64,000 nucleotides of DNA from Streptomyces phaeofaciens (GCF_014648915.1 NZ_BMSA01000022.1:1-64000), one strand, 5' to 3'; positions 1 to 8,230 are shown, counted from the first letter of the stretch. Notes: generated from the letters alone by a model not told the origin. Translations and numbers: made by a program.

Positions 1-6
1 CATCCC

Positions 7-127
7 GCGTCATCAGCGTCACCCCGTGACGAGCGCCCGTGTCATCGGTGACGCAGAGCCCACCCCGCTGCGTCACCGAAACCCGCAGGTCAGAGGCCTG
101 ATTGACGCAGGTGACGCGATGACGCAG
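7..127. repeat. TGACGC iteron cluster upstream of excisionase gene
   Basis: The heptamer TGACGC(A/G) or its complement recurs about eight times in 120 bp, in both orientations (around 7-13, 17-22, 26-31, 49-56, 68-75, 103-110, 112-118, 120-126). An 11-bp perfect inverted repeat, CGGTGACGCAG at 46-56 and its complement at 68-78, is embedded in it. Because it lies just 5' of an excisionase-type gene and an integrase gene, it could be an operator, an Xis or integrase arm-binding region, or a transfer-recognition repeat of an integrative element. Which of these cannot be told from sequence alone. Confidence 0.6.
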
Positions 128-199
128 AAATCCGCGCTTCGGACACAGTCCGGCATACCGGGGACTCGCTCTCTCCTTTTTCCCCGCAGGAAGGACGGC

Positions 200-388
200 A
201 TGAAGAAGTACCTGACGACTGCGGAAGTCGCCGAGCGCTACCGCACGTCGCCCTCAACTGTCCGCTACTGGCGCTACGCCGAAACCGGCCCGCAGTGCTT
301 CATCAAGCGCGGTCGACATGTTCTGTACGACGCCGAAGCGCTCGACAAGTACGACGCCGAGGAGATCGGAAGCCGACGCGCAGCATGA
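200..388 (+). CDS. Excisionase-type helix-turn-helix protein (Xis-like)
   Basis: A 62-residue protein starting MKKYLTTAEVAERY. It is almost entirely one MerR/HTH_17-like winged helix: TTAEVAERYRTSPSTVRYWR is the HTH and the GRHVLYDAEALDKY segment the wing. Proteins of this size and fold bind element ends as recombination directionality factors. The ATG at 200 was chosen because AGGAAGG lies 5-11 nt upstream; the reading frame stays open further 5' but the extra residues look like non-domain sequence. It sits 65 bp upstream of the integrase on the same strand, the usual xis-int order of actinomycete integrative elements. Function is inferred from fold and position. Confidence 0.75.
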   Translation: MKKYLTTAEVAERYRTSPSTVRYWRYAETGPQCFIKRGRHVLYDAEALDKYDAEEIGSRRAA

Positions 389-452
389 CCCGAAACAGCA
401 ACAAACCGCACCTCATGGCCGACTTGACGTGCCCTGAGAGGGAGGGGAACTG

Positions 453-1688
453 ATGGCTGACGTGTACGACCGCTGGCACCTCTCCCGACCGCCAGCCGAC
501 GCCGAGCCGTGCGAGGCGCACAGCAGCAAGACGCAGACGGTGTACCCCACCACCGCGCACGGCGTAGGGAAACGCTGGCAGGTGCGCTACCGGGACTTGT
601 CCGGCAAGCAGTGCAAGGAGAACTTCGAGAAGAAGACTGCTGCGGACTCCCGAGCCGCCAAGGTGACAACTGAACTCGACGGCGGCACCTTCGTGAACCG
701 GGAGTTGGGCCGGCAGAAGTTCAGAGCCATCGCTGAGCGCTGGCAGGAGACGGCCGTACACCGCGAGCGGACCGAGACGAACGTTGAGCGAGCCCTGCGG
801 CTGCACATCTACCCGACGTTCGGAAACCGCGAGATCGGCCGTATCCAGCGGGCCGACGGGATGAAGTGGATCAAAGAGCGGTCGGCGGTCATCGCTCCGT
901 CGACCTTTGCGACGCCCTGGAACGTCTGCACCAGCATCCTGAAGATGGCCCACCAAGAGGGGATCATCCCGAAGTACCCATGGGAGGGGCTGAAACCGCC
1001 AGAGGTCTTCTATCCGGAGATCCACCCGCTTCATCCGGAGGCGGTGAAGGCGCTCATCGTGACCGCGTCTCCCCGATACCGCGCCCTGGTGAGGCAAGCT
1101 GCATCGACCGGCCTGCGGCAAGGTGAGCTGTTCGGACTGGAGGACGGAGAACCTGCCGAGACTGTGATGGTCAAACAACAGTTGATCGGTCCCGACAAGG
1201 GGGTGCCGTACCTCGGGGAACCCAAGACCAGGCAGAGCTACCGGTCTGTCCCGCAAGGGCGTTCGGTCGTGGACGAGATCGCACGGCACCGTGAGAAGTT
1301 CCCGCCGCAGGTCGTGTACATCGAGGATCGAACGAACCCCAGGAAGCCCGTATGGCGCCACGCCCGACTGCTGTACACCAGCGAGACCGGCGGAGCGATC
1401 CGGCGCGGCAGTTGGGCAAAAGTGTGGGCCCGAAACGTCAAGCGGGCGAATGCCCACTTGAAGAAGTCGGGTGCCAAGGTGAGTGTCCCCGAAGACACGA
1501 CGCTTCATGATCTGCGGCACTTCTACGCCTCAGTTCTGATCAAGAACGGGGCGACGCCCAAACAAGTGCAGATGAGGCTTGGTCACGCTAAGCCATCAAT
1601 CACGCTGAATGTCTACACCCACCTGTGGGAGGCAGAGGACGACCGGACCGCCGACATGATGGAGGCCGCGCTGAACGATGTGCCCTGA
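453..1688 (+). CDS. int: Tyrosine recombinase / phage-type integrase
   Basis: A 411-residue site-specific recombinase of the lambda-integrase family, like the Int proteins of actinomycete integrative elements. The N-terminal part (about 35-70) is an AP2-like arm-binding segment (GKRWQVRYRD), followed by a SAM-like core-binding domain (about 85-175). The catalytic domain shows Arg I in TGLRQGELFGL, the HxLRH box (HDLRHFYAS), the third-box LGHAKPSIT and the tyrosine nucleophile in NVYTHL. Start is the ATG after GGGAGGGGAACTG. The stretch after Arg I (LEDGEPAETVMV) looks several residues shorter than usual. No tRNA gene or clear att site is seen 3' of it, so the element boundary is unresolved. 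Confidence 0.92.
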   Translation: MADVYDRWHLSRPPADAEPCEAHSSKTQTVYPTTAHGVGKRWQVRYRDLSGKQCKENFEKKTAADSRAAKVTTELDGGTFVNRELGRQKFRAIAERWQETAVHRERTETNVERALRLHIYPTFGNREIGRIQRADGMKWIKERSAVIAPSTFATPWNVCTSILKMAHQEGIIPKYPWEGLKPPEVFYPEIHPLHPEAVKALIVTASPRYRALVRQAASTGLRQGELFGLEDGEPAETVMVKQQLIGPDKGVPYLGEPKTRQSYRSVPQGRSVVDEIARHREKFPPQVVYIEDRTNPRKPVWRHARLLYTSETGGAIRRGSWAKVWARNVKRANAHLKKSGAKVSVPEDTTLHDLRHFYASVLIKNGATPKQVQMRLGHAKPSITLNVYTHLWEAEDDRTADMMEAALNDVP

Positions 1689-1717
1689 GAGTGCCCTGTA
1701 AGTGGCGGTACACCCCG

Positions 1718-1737
1718 AACCCCCTGCTCAGGGGGTT
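1718..1737 (+). terminator. Hairpin terminator after int
   Basis: The sequence AACCCCC-TGCTCA-GGGGGTT forms a 7-9 bp perfect stem 30 bp after the integrase stop codon. It has no T-run, as is usual for Streptomyces terminators. Confidence 0.6.
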
Positions 1738-1924
1738 GGTCTTGCACCCTGTGCGGGGGTGCCGCCCTCTTGTGGTTCCTGCGGTTTTTGGCTGAGGGTG
1801 GCTGGAAGTCGATCACCTGATGTGGTGGTCATGGGGAAGGCAGATCGTTTCTCTCTGTTTTCGTAGGGTTACAGTCCGTGATGCCTGGTGACTGTGGGAG
1901 TCGCTGGTGATCGCGGAGGTTCGT

Positions 1925-2350
1925 ATGAAGAAGGTAGTGCTCGGCGTGGCCGCGCTCGGTCTGATGTTCAGCGCGGCGGTGGCGGCGTTTGCTTCGCCGC
2001 AGAAGGCGGATATCCCCACCCTCGAAACTGATGGAGTCAAATTCAGCGCGGGCAAGTACGAGTTCAACCGGCCGGGAGTCAATCACGGCGCGTTCGAATG
2101 GAAGGGGCGCCTCACGGACGCGTTGTCCGAAGATCGGCACAACGTCTATGTCGAGGTCAAGATCCACGGACACGACTGGGTCCGCTACTACGGCAAGCAG
2201 GGCGGTTCTGTTCGGCTGCACAAGTCCAACTGGGACGGTGCGCAGCGCTACACGGGGAAGGCGCGACTCCGAGTATGCCGAGACCGAGGCAGTCTGCGCC
2301 CGGACAACTGCGCGCCGGTGAAGGTCTTGTCTTACAACTGGGACCGCTGA
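1925..2350 (+). CDS. Small secreted protein of unknown function
   Basis: A 141-residue protein with a typical Sec signal peptide (MKK, then VVLGVAALGLMFSAAVAAFAS; likely cleavage after AFA/AAFAS). The mature part is about 115 residues, basic and aromatic-rich (GHDWVRYYGKQGGSV, SNWDGAQRYTGKARLRVCRD). It has two cysteines near the C-terminus (VCRD, DNCAPV) that may form a disulfide. ATG 1925 is preferred over an upstream in-frame GTG/ATC because GGAGG lies 5 nt before it. I do not recognise the family. The next gene downstream encodes an ABC exporter ATPase on the same strand, separated by a strong hairpin, so co-transcription is possible but not shown. Confidence 0.7.
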   Translation: MKKVVLGVAALGLMFSAAVAAFASPQKADIPTLETDGVKFSAGKYEFNRPGVNHGAFEWKGRLTDALSEDRHNVYVEVKIHGHDWVRYYGKQGGSVRLHKSNWDGAQRYTGKARLRVCRDRGSLRPDNCAPVKVLSYNWDR

Positions 2351-2366
2351 ACTCGTCCGGGTTCTC

Positions 2367-2390
2367 GAGCCCAGGTGAACACCTGGGCTC
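2367..2390 (+). terminator. Perfect 10-bp hairpin between secreted-protein gene and ABC gene
   Basis: GAGCCCAGGT (2367-2376) pairs with ACCTGGGCTC (2381-2390) around a GAAC loop, 16 nt after the stop codon. It may be a terminator or attenuator controlling read-through into the ABC transporter. Confidence 0.6.
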
Positions 2391-2428
2391 GCGCCTGATA
2401 GGGGAACAAGATCAACACGTCAGAAGTC

Positions 2429-3097
2429 TTGTCCGCCAGGGGAGTCGATCTCTTTTACGGGGATACGCCAGCCGTCCGGAGCGCGGAAATCTCTGTGCGG
2501 CGAGGAGAGGTCGCGGCGATCACCGGTCAGAGCGGGTCCGGTAAGTCCTCGCTGCTCTACTGTCTGGCAGGCGTGCTACCGGTGGCGCGCGGCGAGGTGT
2601 GTTTCGAGGGGCGTGCGCTGGGCGCAGTCGGCGACGAGGAACTCAGTGCGATCCGCCGTGAACGGTTCGGCTTCGTGTTCCAGTACGGCGAACTGCTGCC
2701 TGAGCTGACGGTGGAGGAGAACACCGCACTGCCGCTCCGGCTCGCCGGCCAACGTAAGTCCGACGCCCTCGCGGCAGCCGGTGAGATCCTCGGCCGGCTC
2801 GGCCTGTCGGAATTGCGTGGGAGGCGTCCCTCGCAGGTATCCGGGGGGCAGAGCCAACGCGTTGCTGTAGCAAGGGCATTGGTGCACAAACCCACTGTCG
2901 TCTTCGCCGATGAGCCGACCGGTTCGCTGGACAGCGGCAACGCCACTGCCGTACTCGAGGAGTTTCTCCACCTCGCGCGATCACAAGGAACCGCGGTGCT
3001 CCTCGTCACCCACGACGCACAGGTGGCGGCTCGCGCGGACAATCGCTACACGATGCGCGACGGAGTTCTCACCGCCCAGGTGCGGGAGGCGTCATGA
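2429..3097 (+). CDS. ABC transporter ATP-binding protein (MacB/LolD type)
   Basis: A 222-residue nucleotide-binding subunit, the usual size for LolD/MacB-like ATPases that drive FtsX-type permeases. Visible motifs: Walker A GQSGSGKSS (about 32-40), Q-loop FQYGELLPELTV, signature SGGQSQRVAVARAL, Walker B VVFADEPTGSLD and the H-loop (LLVTHD). TTG 2429 is the only conventional start near the conserved N-terminus and has no Shine-Dalgarno sequence at proper spacing. AGGGGA at 2400-2405 is instead spaced ideally for an in-frame ATC codon at 2411, so the true N-terminus may be six residues longer. The stop overlaps the start of the permease gene (ATGA), so the two are translationally coupled. Confidence 0.9.
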   Translation: MSARGVDLFYGDTPAVRSAEISVRRGEVAAITGQSGSGKSSLLYCLAGVLPVARGEVCFEGRALGAVGDEELSAIRRERFGFVFQYGELLPELTVEENTALPLRLAGQRKSDALAAAGEILGRLGLSELRGRRPSQVSGGQSQRVAVARALVHKPTVVFADEPTGSLDSGNATAVLEEFLHLARSQGTAVLLVTHDAQVAARADNRYTMRDGVLTAQVREAS

Positions 3098-5391
3098 AGG
3101 AACTCCTGCTGGGACTGAAGCTGTTGATGGGCAGCGGGCGAACCAACCGCGTGCGCTTCCTGCTCATGACTACGGGCAGCGCGATCGGGGTGTGCTGTCT
3201 TGCCGTCGTCCTCGCGATTCCCGGCATCCTGGCCGCACAGGACGCTCGCAAAGCCGCCCGTGAGCCCGACTGCTCGAACGGCCGTGGCGCCTGCCTGTCG
3301 ACTGGCGGGGAGGGGCTGGCGCTCACCCGAGTGGATCCCTATGGTTCGGAGACGCTGATCCGGATCTTCGTGGCTGCGGGCGGGACGTCCATCGAGCCAC
3401 CGCCTGGTCTGGACAGGCTTCCCGGCCCTGATGAGGTCTACGTCTCCCCCCGGCTGCACGCGCTCGCCGAAGTCGACCGCGACCTTGCCCGTCTCCTGCC
3501 AGGAAGGGAAAGGGGGATCATCTCGGCCCAAGGGCTGGCGCACCCTGATGAGCTCTACGCCTACGTCGGCGGGAGCCGTGAAGAGCTGAGGGACGGCGGA
3601 CACCTGTCTGCCTTCGGTGATCGATCCGCGCGCTACCCCACCGTGGAACCCTCGACTCTCGACATCCTCCGCTTCACCCTGGCCGGCGTCGTACTGCTTC
3701 CCCTCGCGGTGTTTCTTTCCGTCTGTACTCGGTTGTCCGCCGCCTCTCGTATGAGGCGGTTGGCCGCCTTGCGTCTGCTCGGACTGAGCAGGAAGGGCAC
3801 GCAGCGCGTCAATGCTGCGGAGACGGTAGCCGCGGCCTTCCTGGGATCCCTACTGGGACTGGGCGCCTACTGGGTCGTCAACCAGCTGGTGTCGCGGACC
3901 GGGCTGCCCGGGTTCAAGTGGTACCCGGCCGACGGCACACTGTCTGGATACCCGCTCCTCGTCTGCCTGGTGGGCTGTCCTGCGCTGGCCTGGTTCGTCG
4001 GCCGGGCCGGGGCGAAGAAGGCCGCCACCAACCCGTTGGCCGTGCGGCGCAGTGCCGTGGAGAAGCCGCCCCGCTTGTGGGGCCTGATCCCGCTCGTGCC
4101 CGGGATGGCCATCGTTGTCGGCTACTGCTGGGTCGGAGCCGTGGGGAATGTTCCCACGGACACCGCGCTCTCCTCGATCCTGATGCCACTGGCCGTCGTG
4201 CTGGTCGGCACCGGGCTGGTGCTGTCACTTCCGGTCCTGTCACGGGCCCTGGCCAGGAAAGTGGCCCGCAGCACCGGTTCGCTGTCGCTCGGCCTTGCCA
4301 TGCGTCGCAATGAGGTGGAACCGGGTGGCGCCCTGCGCGTGGCGACGGGGCTCGTACTGCTGGTCTTCGCGGCCTCGCTCACGCAGGGAGTGCTCATCGA
4401 GCTGGACCAGGTGTCCAAGAACAACGCGCCGGTCCAGCTCTACACGATGCCTTTGAAGGAAGTTCCCCGGGGGAGGGAACAGGACGTGGCGGAAGTGCCA
4501 GGGGTTCTGGGATATGCCGTGTCGATGCGCTCATGGACCGACCCGGAAAGCGACGACATCCCGCCGAGCATCGAAGGGCTCATCGCCACCTGCGAGCAGT
4601 TGCAGAGGGTGGCGTCAGTTGTCGAGAACTGCGTCGAAGGGCGTAGGGCACGGTTGGTGGTTCCAGGCGTTACTGAAGATCAGTTCAGCAAGCCTGGCAG
4701 CCGTTTTCCCTTCCATCTGCGGAACTCTGAAGGGCAACTCCGCGTCGTCGACGTAGAGGTGCCACGGCAAACCGTTCGCTACCACGACGACTCGCTGACG
4801 CAGTTGGCCGACTATGGAGCGGTCCTGATCCCCCCGTCATCCCTCCCCGCAGGATTCCGACCCCAAGGGGAAGCCACCCTGGCTCTGATGAGTCGGTCCG
4901 GCTCCAAGGTGGTGACCTCCGTACTCGCGGGCATCGCAGGGGTCGACCCCACGATCGAGGTCGACACGGAAGGCGTCGACGCCGCGGCCCTTCAGCAGAT
5001 CAGCGTCATCAAGACCCTCCTCGCCGTAGGTATGGTCCTGGGCCTCATCATCGGTGTCGCCGCGTATCTCGTCGCCGCCACGGACCGGGCTGTCGAGCGT
5101 CGGCCGCAGGACACCGCGTTGGCGTTGCTCGGGGCCAGGCCCTGGACCTTGCGGGCCGTTCAGGTCGCGCAGGTCGTGCTGCCCCTGGTGGTCGGGCTCG
5201 TGCTGGCCGTCGTGACGGGGAAGATGGCGGAGTCCAGCTACCTGGTGACGGGTGGCGGGTCCGTCTTCTGGGACGGTGAGGGGCTCCCGCTGCTGCTCGT
5301 CTGCGCACTCGGCGTCGTGGTGGTCGCCGCACTGGGTGCGATGCCCCTTGTCGGTCGGCGGATCGACCCCGAGCTGATTCGGCGGGATTGA
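3094..5391 (+). CDS. FtsX-like ABC transporter permease
   Basis: A 765-residue membrane protein, the partner of the preceding ATPase with which it overlaps by 4 nt. About ten membrane segments are visible, near residues 22-47, 192-212, 247-267, 285-305, 328-350, 360-382, 414-437, 639-661, 694-712 and 732-754. Large extracytoplasmic domains lie between TM1-TM2 and between TM7-TM8. The duplicated FtsX/MacB arrangement is typical of actinobacterial permeases implicated in export of peptides or lipoproteins or in antibiotic resistance. The substrate is unknown; the small secreted protein upstream is a possible cargo or partner only by proximity. Confidence 0.85.
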   Translation: MKELLLGLKLLMGSGRTNRVRFLLMTTGSAIGVCCLAVVLAIPGILAAQDARKAAREPDCSNGRGACLSTGGEGLALTRVDPYGSETLIRIFVAAGGTSIEPPPGLDRLPGPDEVYVSPRLHALAEVDRDLARLLPGRERGIISAQGLAHPDELYAYVGGSREELRDGGHLSAFGDRSARYPTVEPSTLDILRFTLAGVVLLPLAVFLSVCTRLSAASRMRRLAALRLLGLSRKGTQRVNAAETVAAAFLGSLLGLGAYWVVNQLVSRTGLPGFKWYPADGTLSGYPLLVCLVGCPALAWFVGRAGAKKAATNPLAVRRSAVEKPPRLWGLIPLVPGMAIVVGYCWVGAVGNVPTDTALSSILMPLAVVLVGTGLVLSLPVLSRALARKVARSTGSLSLGLAMRRNEVEPGGALRVATGLVLLVFAASLTQGVLIELDQVSKNNAPVQLYTMPLKEVPRGREQDVAEVPGVLGYAVSMRSWTDPESDDIPPSIEGLIATCEQLQRVASVVENCVEGRRARLVVPGVTEDQFSKPGSRFPFHLRNSEGQLRVVDVEVPRQTVRYHDDSLTQLADYGAVLIPPSSLPAGFRPQGEATLALMSRSGSKVVTSVLAGIAGVDPTIEVDTEGVDAAALQQISVIKTLLAVGMVLGLIIGVAAYLVAATDRAVERRPQDTALALLGARPWTLRAVQVAQVVLPLVVGLVLAVVTGKMAESSYLVTGGGSVFWDGEGLPLLLVCALGVVVVAALGAMPLVGRRIDPELIRRD

Positions 5392-5410
5392 CGACCGTAA
5401 GCAGGCGAGG

Positions 5411-5443
5411 AAGGGGCGGCACCCTGTGAGGGTTCCGCCCCTT
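5411..5443. terminator. Bidirectional hairpin terminator
   Basis: AAGGGGCGG (5411-5419) pairs with CCGCCCCTT (5435-5443); an inner ACCCT/AGGGT pairing makes the stem nearly continuous. It lies between two convergent genes ending at 5391 and 5485. Confidence 0.75.
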
Positions 5444-5484
5444 CGTGCTGCGGGCGCGCCCCCGGGCCGGCCTGTTCCGCAGGG

Positions 5485-5901
5485 CTAGGCGAAGGCCCAG
5501 CCGCTCCACTGATCGACTCTGACGGCCACCACGGGACCTTGGGGAGGTGAGCCCTCGTACTGGGTGTACTTGGCGCGCAGCAGTTCGAGCGCCCGTTGCC
5601 TCTCCAACCCGCCTTCCAGCACTTCGCCATGGCCGTCGGCGCGTGCCCACCACAAGGTCGACCAGTCGTCGTCGTAGTGGTCGACCAGCACCGTCGTGGC
5701 GGGGTTCTCCCGGAGGTTGCGCAGTCGCCGCAGATCCCAGGTGCTCTTGGGCTTGTGGTCCACCGCGAAGTACAGGACGTCATCCATGACGGCGAAGGTC
5801 ACCGGGACCGCGTGAGGGATTCCATGGGCGTCGGCTGTCGCGAGTCGGGCGACGGGCGACGCGACGAAGCGGTCCCGGGCGATGTGCGGCGAGAGCCTCA
5901 T
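5485..5901 (-). CDS. PPOX-class F420-dependent oxidoreductase
   Basis: A 138-residue split-barrel flavin/deazaflavin-binding protein. The N-terminal FVASPVARLATADAHGIPHAVPVTFAV matches the start of the pyridoxamine-phosphate-oxidase-like fold. KPKSTWDLRRLRNLRENPATTVLVDHYDDDW contains the basic patch that binds the cofactor phosphate and a WSTLWWARADG segment typical of the TIGR03668 subfamily of F420-dependent PPOX proteins. Likely a cytoplasmic reductase using reduced F420; substrate unknown. The gene is monocistronic and converges on the ABC permease. Confidence 0.8.
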   Translation of the reverse strand: MRLSPHIARDRFVASPVARLATADAHGIPHAVPVTFAVMDDVLYFAVDHKPKSTWDLRRLRNLRENPATTVLVDHYDDDWSTLWWARADGHGEVLEGGLERQRALELLRAKYTQYEGSPPQGPVVAVRVDQWSGWAFA

Positions 5902-5966
5902 GAGCCAACGGTAGCGAGGCGGCTGTGACGCGTCCGGCCGAGTGAGCCTCGGTAGGGTCCGTGGGC

Positions 5967-6443
5967 ATGACCGATGAATGGCGGAAGGACCGGATCGGCA
6001 GTGCCCTGCGGGGGGAGAATCCCACCGTGCTTCGCAGGCTCGGAGCCGGGTTTGCCGTGATGGGGGACGTGCAGTTTCTGCCCGGGTATTCCGTGTTGCT
6101 GGTGGACGATCCCCGGGTGCGGCGGTTGTCGGAGTTGCCGAAGGGGAAGCGGCTCGGCTTTTTGAGTGACATGGATCGGTTGGGGGAGGCGGTCGAGCGG
6201 GCCTGTCGGCGGCTGGATTCGGGGTTTCGGCGGGTGAATCTGGAGATTCTCGGGAACACCGATCCGTTCCTGCACGCGCATGTGTGGCCGCGGTTCGACT
6301 GGGAGCCGGGCGAGCTGGTGGGGCTGCCGGTGTGGCTCTATCCGCGTGAGCGGTGGAGTGAGGAGGAGTACGCGCTTGGGCCGCGGCACGACGTGCTGCG
6401 GGCGGCGATCGGGGAAGAGCTGGATCGGCTCGGTGACGGGTGA
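5967..6443 (+). CDS. HIT-family-like protein (diadenosine polyphosphate hydrolase-like)
   Basis: A 158-residue protein related to histidine-triad nucleotide hydrolases. FLSDMDRLGEAVERAC and RRVNLEILGNTDPFLHAHVWPRFDWEP carry the compact HAHVW core; only two of the three triad histidines are clear and the third position (WPRF) is not His, so activity may differ from classical HIT hydrolases. ATG 5967 was chosen over GTG 5961. A TAGGGT hexamer ends 8 nt before the ATG, so transcription may start at or near the start codon. The substrate is unknown. Confidence 0.7.
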   Translation: MTDEWRKDRIGSALRGENPTVLRRLGAGFAVMGDVQFLPGYSVLLVDDPRVRRLSELPKGKRLGFLSDMDRLGEAVERACRRLDSGFRRVNLEILGNTDPFLHAHVWPRFDWEPGELVGLPVWLYPRERWSEEEYALGPRHDVLRAAIGEELDRLGDG

Positions 6444-6454
6444 GGCTCTGAGGC

Positions 6455-6883
6455 TCATTCGCAGGCGGTGCCGTCGCCGTCGCGGTCGAGGTGGCGGCCG
6501 TAGCCCGGGTCGCCCGTGTGGAGCGGGGTGACTCCGGCCGCCCGTGCCTCCGAGCAGTTGCCGTAGTAGGCGCTGGTCGAGTCGGCGGTGTCGGCGGTGT
6601 CGGCGGAGTCGTCGGCTTCGGCCGCTTTCGGCGCCGCCGCCGTCACTGTCTCGGTCTCCGTGACACGGACCGTCGCCGTCACCGTCGTCGCCGGTTCCGT
6701 CTCCGTCGCCGTCGCTGTGACTGTCACCGTCGGGCGTGGTTTCGCGGCGGCCGGTTCGGGGTCGCCGTTCCCGTCGGCGCCGATGCCCATGCCGATGAGC
6801 AGGGCCAGCGCGAGGGCGGGCAGGACGTACCGCTTCCGGGCCCAGCGGGGAGTGCGTGGGCCCGGCGCGTACGGGTTGGTCAT
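6455..6883 (-). CDS. Excalibur calcium-binding domain protein, membrane-anchored
   Basis: A 142-residue protein. A single N-terminal membrane segment (about 19-36, VLPALALALLIGMGIG) follows a basic start. A low-complexity Thr/Val/Glu linker (about 50-95, repeated TVTATATETE units) leads to a C-terminal Excalibur motif: YYGNCSEARAAG ... GDPGYGRHLDRDGDGTACE. The DxDxDGxxCE loop is the Ca2+-binding signature and the two cysteines normally form a disulfide. Extracytoplasmic; function in this family is not well defined. Confidence 0.85.
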   Translation of the reverse strand: MTNPYAPGPRTPRWARKRYVLPALALALLIGMGIGADGNGDPEPAAAKPRPTVTVTATATETEPATTVTATVRVTETETVTAAAPKAAEADDSADTADTADSTSAYYGNCSEARAAGVTPLHTGDPGYGRHLDRDGDGTACE

Positions 6884-6976
6884 GGTCGTCCCCCTGGGGT
6901 ATCGGTGCGAGGGGACGACGTTATGGGGGCTTTCCGGGGCGTGAAGGACAAGTGTCCGTTCTGTGACCCTTGGGGG

Positions 6977-8140
6977 TTACGACCGGAACGGGCCCGTCAC
7001 CTCGTAGGTGATCCCGCCGGACGAACTCCCGCTGGTCCCGCGCTGACTGGAGAAGTACAGGCGGGTGCCGTCCGGGGAAAAGGCCGGGCCGGTGATCTCC
7101 GAGGAGGACTGGCCGTCGATGCGGAGGAAGGGGGCCACGACGTCGTCGGGGGTGATGAGGCAGATCTCCATGTTGCCGCCGTCCTCCGCCACGAACAGGT
7201 CGCCCGAGGAGGAGCCCGTGACGTTGTCCACGCCGGTGAGGGGGGCCGTGCCGCCGGTCACCAGGGAGTCGTCGTAGGCGAGTTCGATGGTCTGGGCCGC
7301 CGCGTTGTACTGCCAGACCCGGTTGTCGCCCTTCGTGGTGAACCAGCAGGTGTTGTCGGCGTAGTGGCAGCCCTCGCCGCCGTTGAAGCGCTTCGCGCCG
7401 GAGACCTGGTTGCGGGTGGCGGTGGCGCCGGTCGGGTCGGGGACCGCCGCCCAGGTGACGGGTCCGCTGGTCCCGGTGCCGGCGACCAGGACCTCCAGGG
7501 TGCCGGACGTCAGGCTGCCCCAGGTGGTCGGGCGGAAACGGTAGAAGCAGCCGTTCGTCTCGTCCTCCGTCAGGTAGATCACCTGGCGGACCGGGTCGGC
7601 GGCCGCCGCCTCGTGCTTGAAGCGGCCCAGGGCGTCGCGCCGCACCGCCGCCGTCACGCCCCAGGGGTCCGTCTCGTAGACATAGCCGCGGTCCACCTCC
7701 TCGCAGGACAGCCAGGTGTTCCACGGGGTCTTCCCGCCGGCGCAGTTCTGCCGGGTGGAGGAGAGGATGCGGTAGGCGCCGGTGATCGCGCCCGCCGTCG
7801 AGAACTTCACCGCGCTCGTCCCGCCCGAGGGGTTGATCTCCGAGTTGGAGACGTAGATCCAGCCCGTGCCGTCCGCGTAACAGGCGCCGCCGTCGGGGGC
7901 GTTGTGCCAGGTGTACGACGTGCCGGACACGGTCTGGCCGGAGCGGGCGATCACCCGGCTGGTGAAGCCGCCGGGGAGGCGGATGCCGTTGGCGTTCGGT
8001 GCGCCGAGGGCCCCGTAGGGGCCGGTGCCGGGCTGTGCCGGAGCCGCGTACGCGGCCCCGCGCCAGAGGGTTCCGCCGAGTACGGCCGAGGAGCCGCCGA
8101 TCGCGGCCGCACGCAGGAAGGTACGACGTTCCACGCTCAC
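6977..8140 (-). CDS. PhoX-family (DUF839) secreted phosphatase-like protein
   Basis: A 387-residue protein with a twin-arginine signal (VERRTFLRAAAIGGSSAVLGG, cleavage after AYA). It matches the PhoX/DUF839 beta-propeller family: LPGGFTSRVIARSG, WHNAPDGGACYADGTGWIYVSNSE, LSCEEVDRGYVYE, LTEDETNGCFYRF, NGGEGCHYADNTCWFTTKGD, FVAEDGGNMEICLI and GPAFSPDGTRLYFSSQ are the successive blades bearing the acidic metal ligands. PhoX enzymes are Ca/Fe-dependent phosphomonoesterases exported folded by Tat. This one is shorter than classical PhoX, so phosphatase activity is inferred. The upstream region has a PHO-box-like triple repeat. Confidence 0.82.
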   Translation of the reverse strand: MSVERRTFLRAAAIGGSSAVLGGTLWRGAAYAAPAQPGTGPYGALGAPNANGIRLPGGFTSRVIARSGQTVSGTSYTWHNAPDGGACYADGTGWIYVSNSEINPSGGTSAVKFSTAGAITGAYRILSSTRQNCAGGKTPWNTWLSCEEVDRGYVYETDPWGVTAAVRRDALGRFKHEAAAADPVRQVIYLTEDETNGCFYRFRPTTWGSLTSGTLEVLVAGTGTSGPVTWAAVPDPTGATATRNQVSGAKRFNGGEGCHYADNTCWFTTKGDNRVWQYNAAAQTIELAYDDSLVTGGTAPLTGVDNVTGSSSGDLFVAEDGGNMEICLITPDDVVAPFLRIDGQSSSEITGPAFSPDGTRLYFSSQRGTSGSSSGGITYEVTGPFRS

Positions 8141-8230
8141 TCCCGAGGGTGTGTGAACGGCCCGGCGACGGTCGGCGCCGGGGTCGTGCGCTGCCGAACG
8201 CTAGAAGCGCGGGGTGGCTGCGCCATGGAC

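Noticed and set aside
1..1740. A complete integrative element with replication and transfer genes
   Set aside because: Only an excisionase-like gene and int are inside the window. Anything further 5' cannot be judged, and no rep or tra gene is visible to the right.
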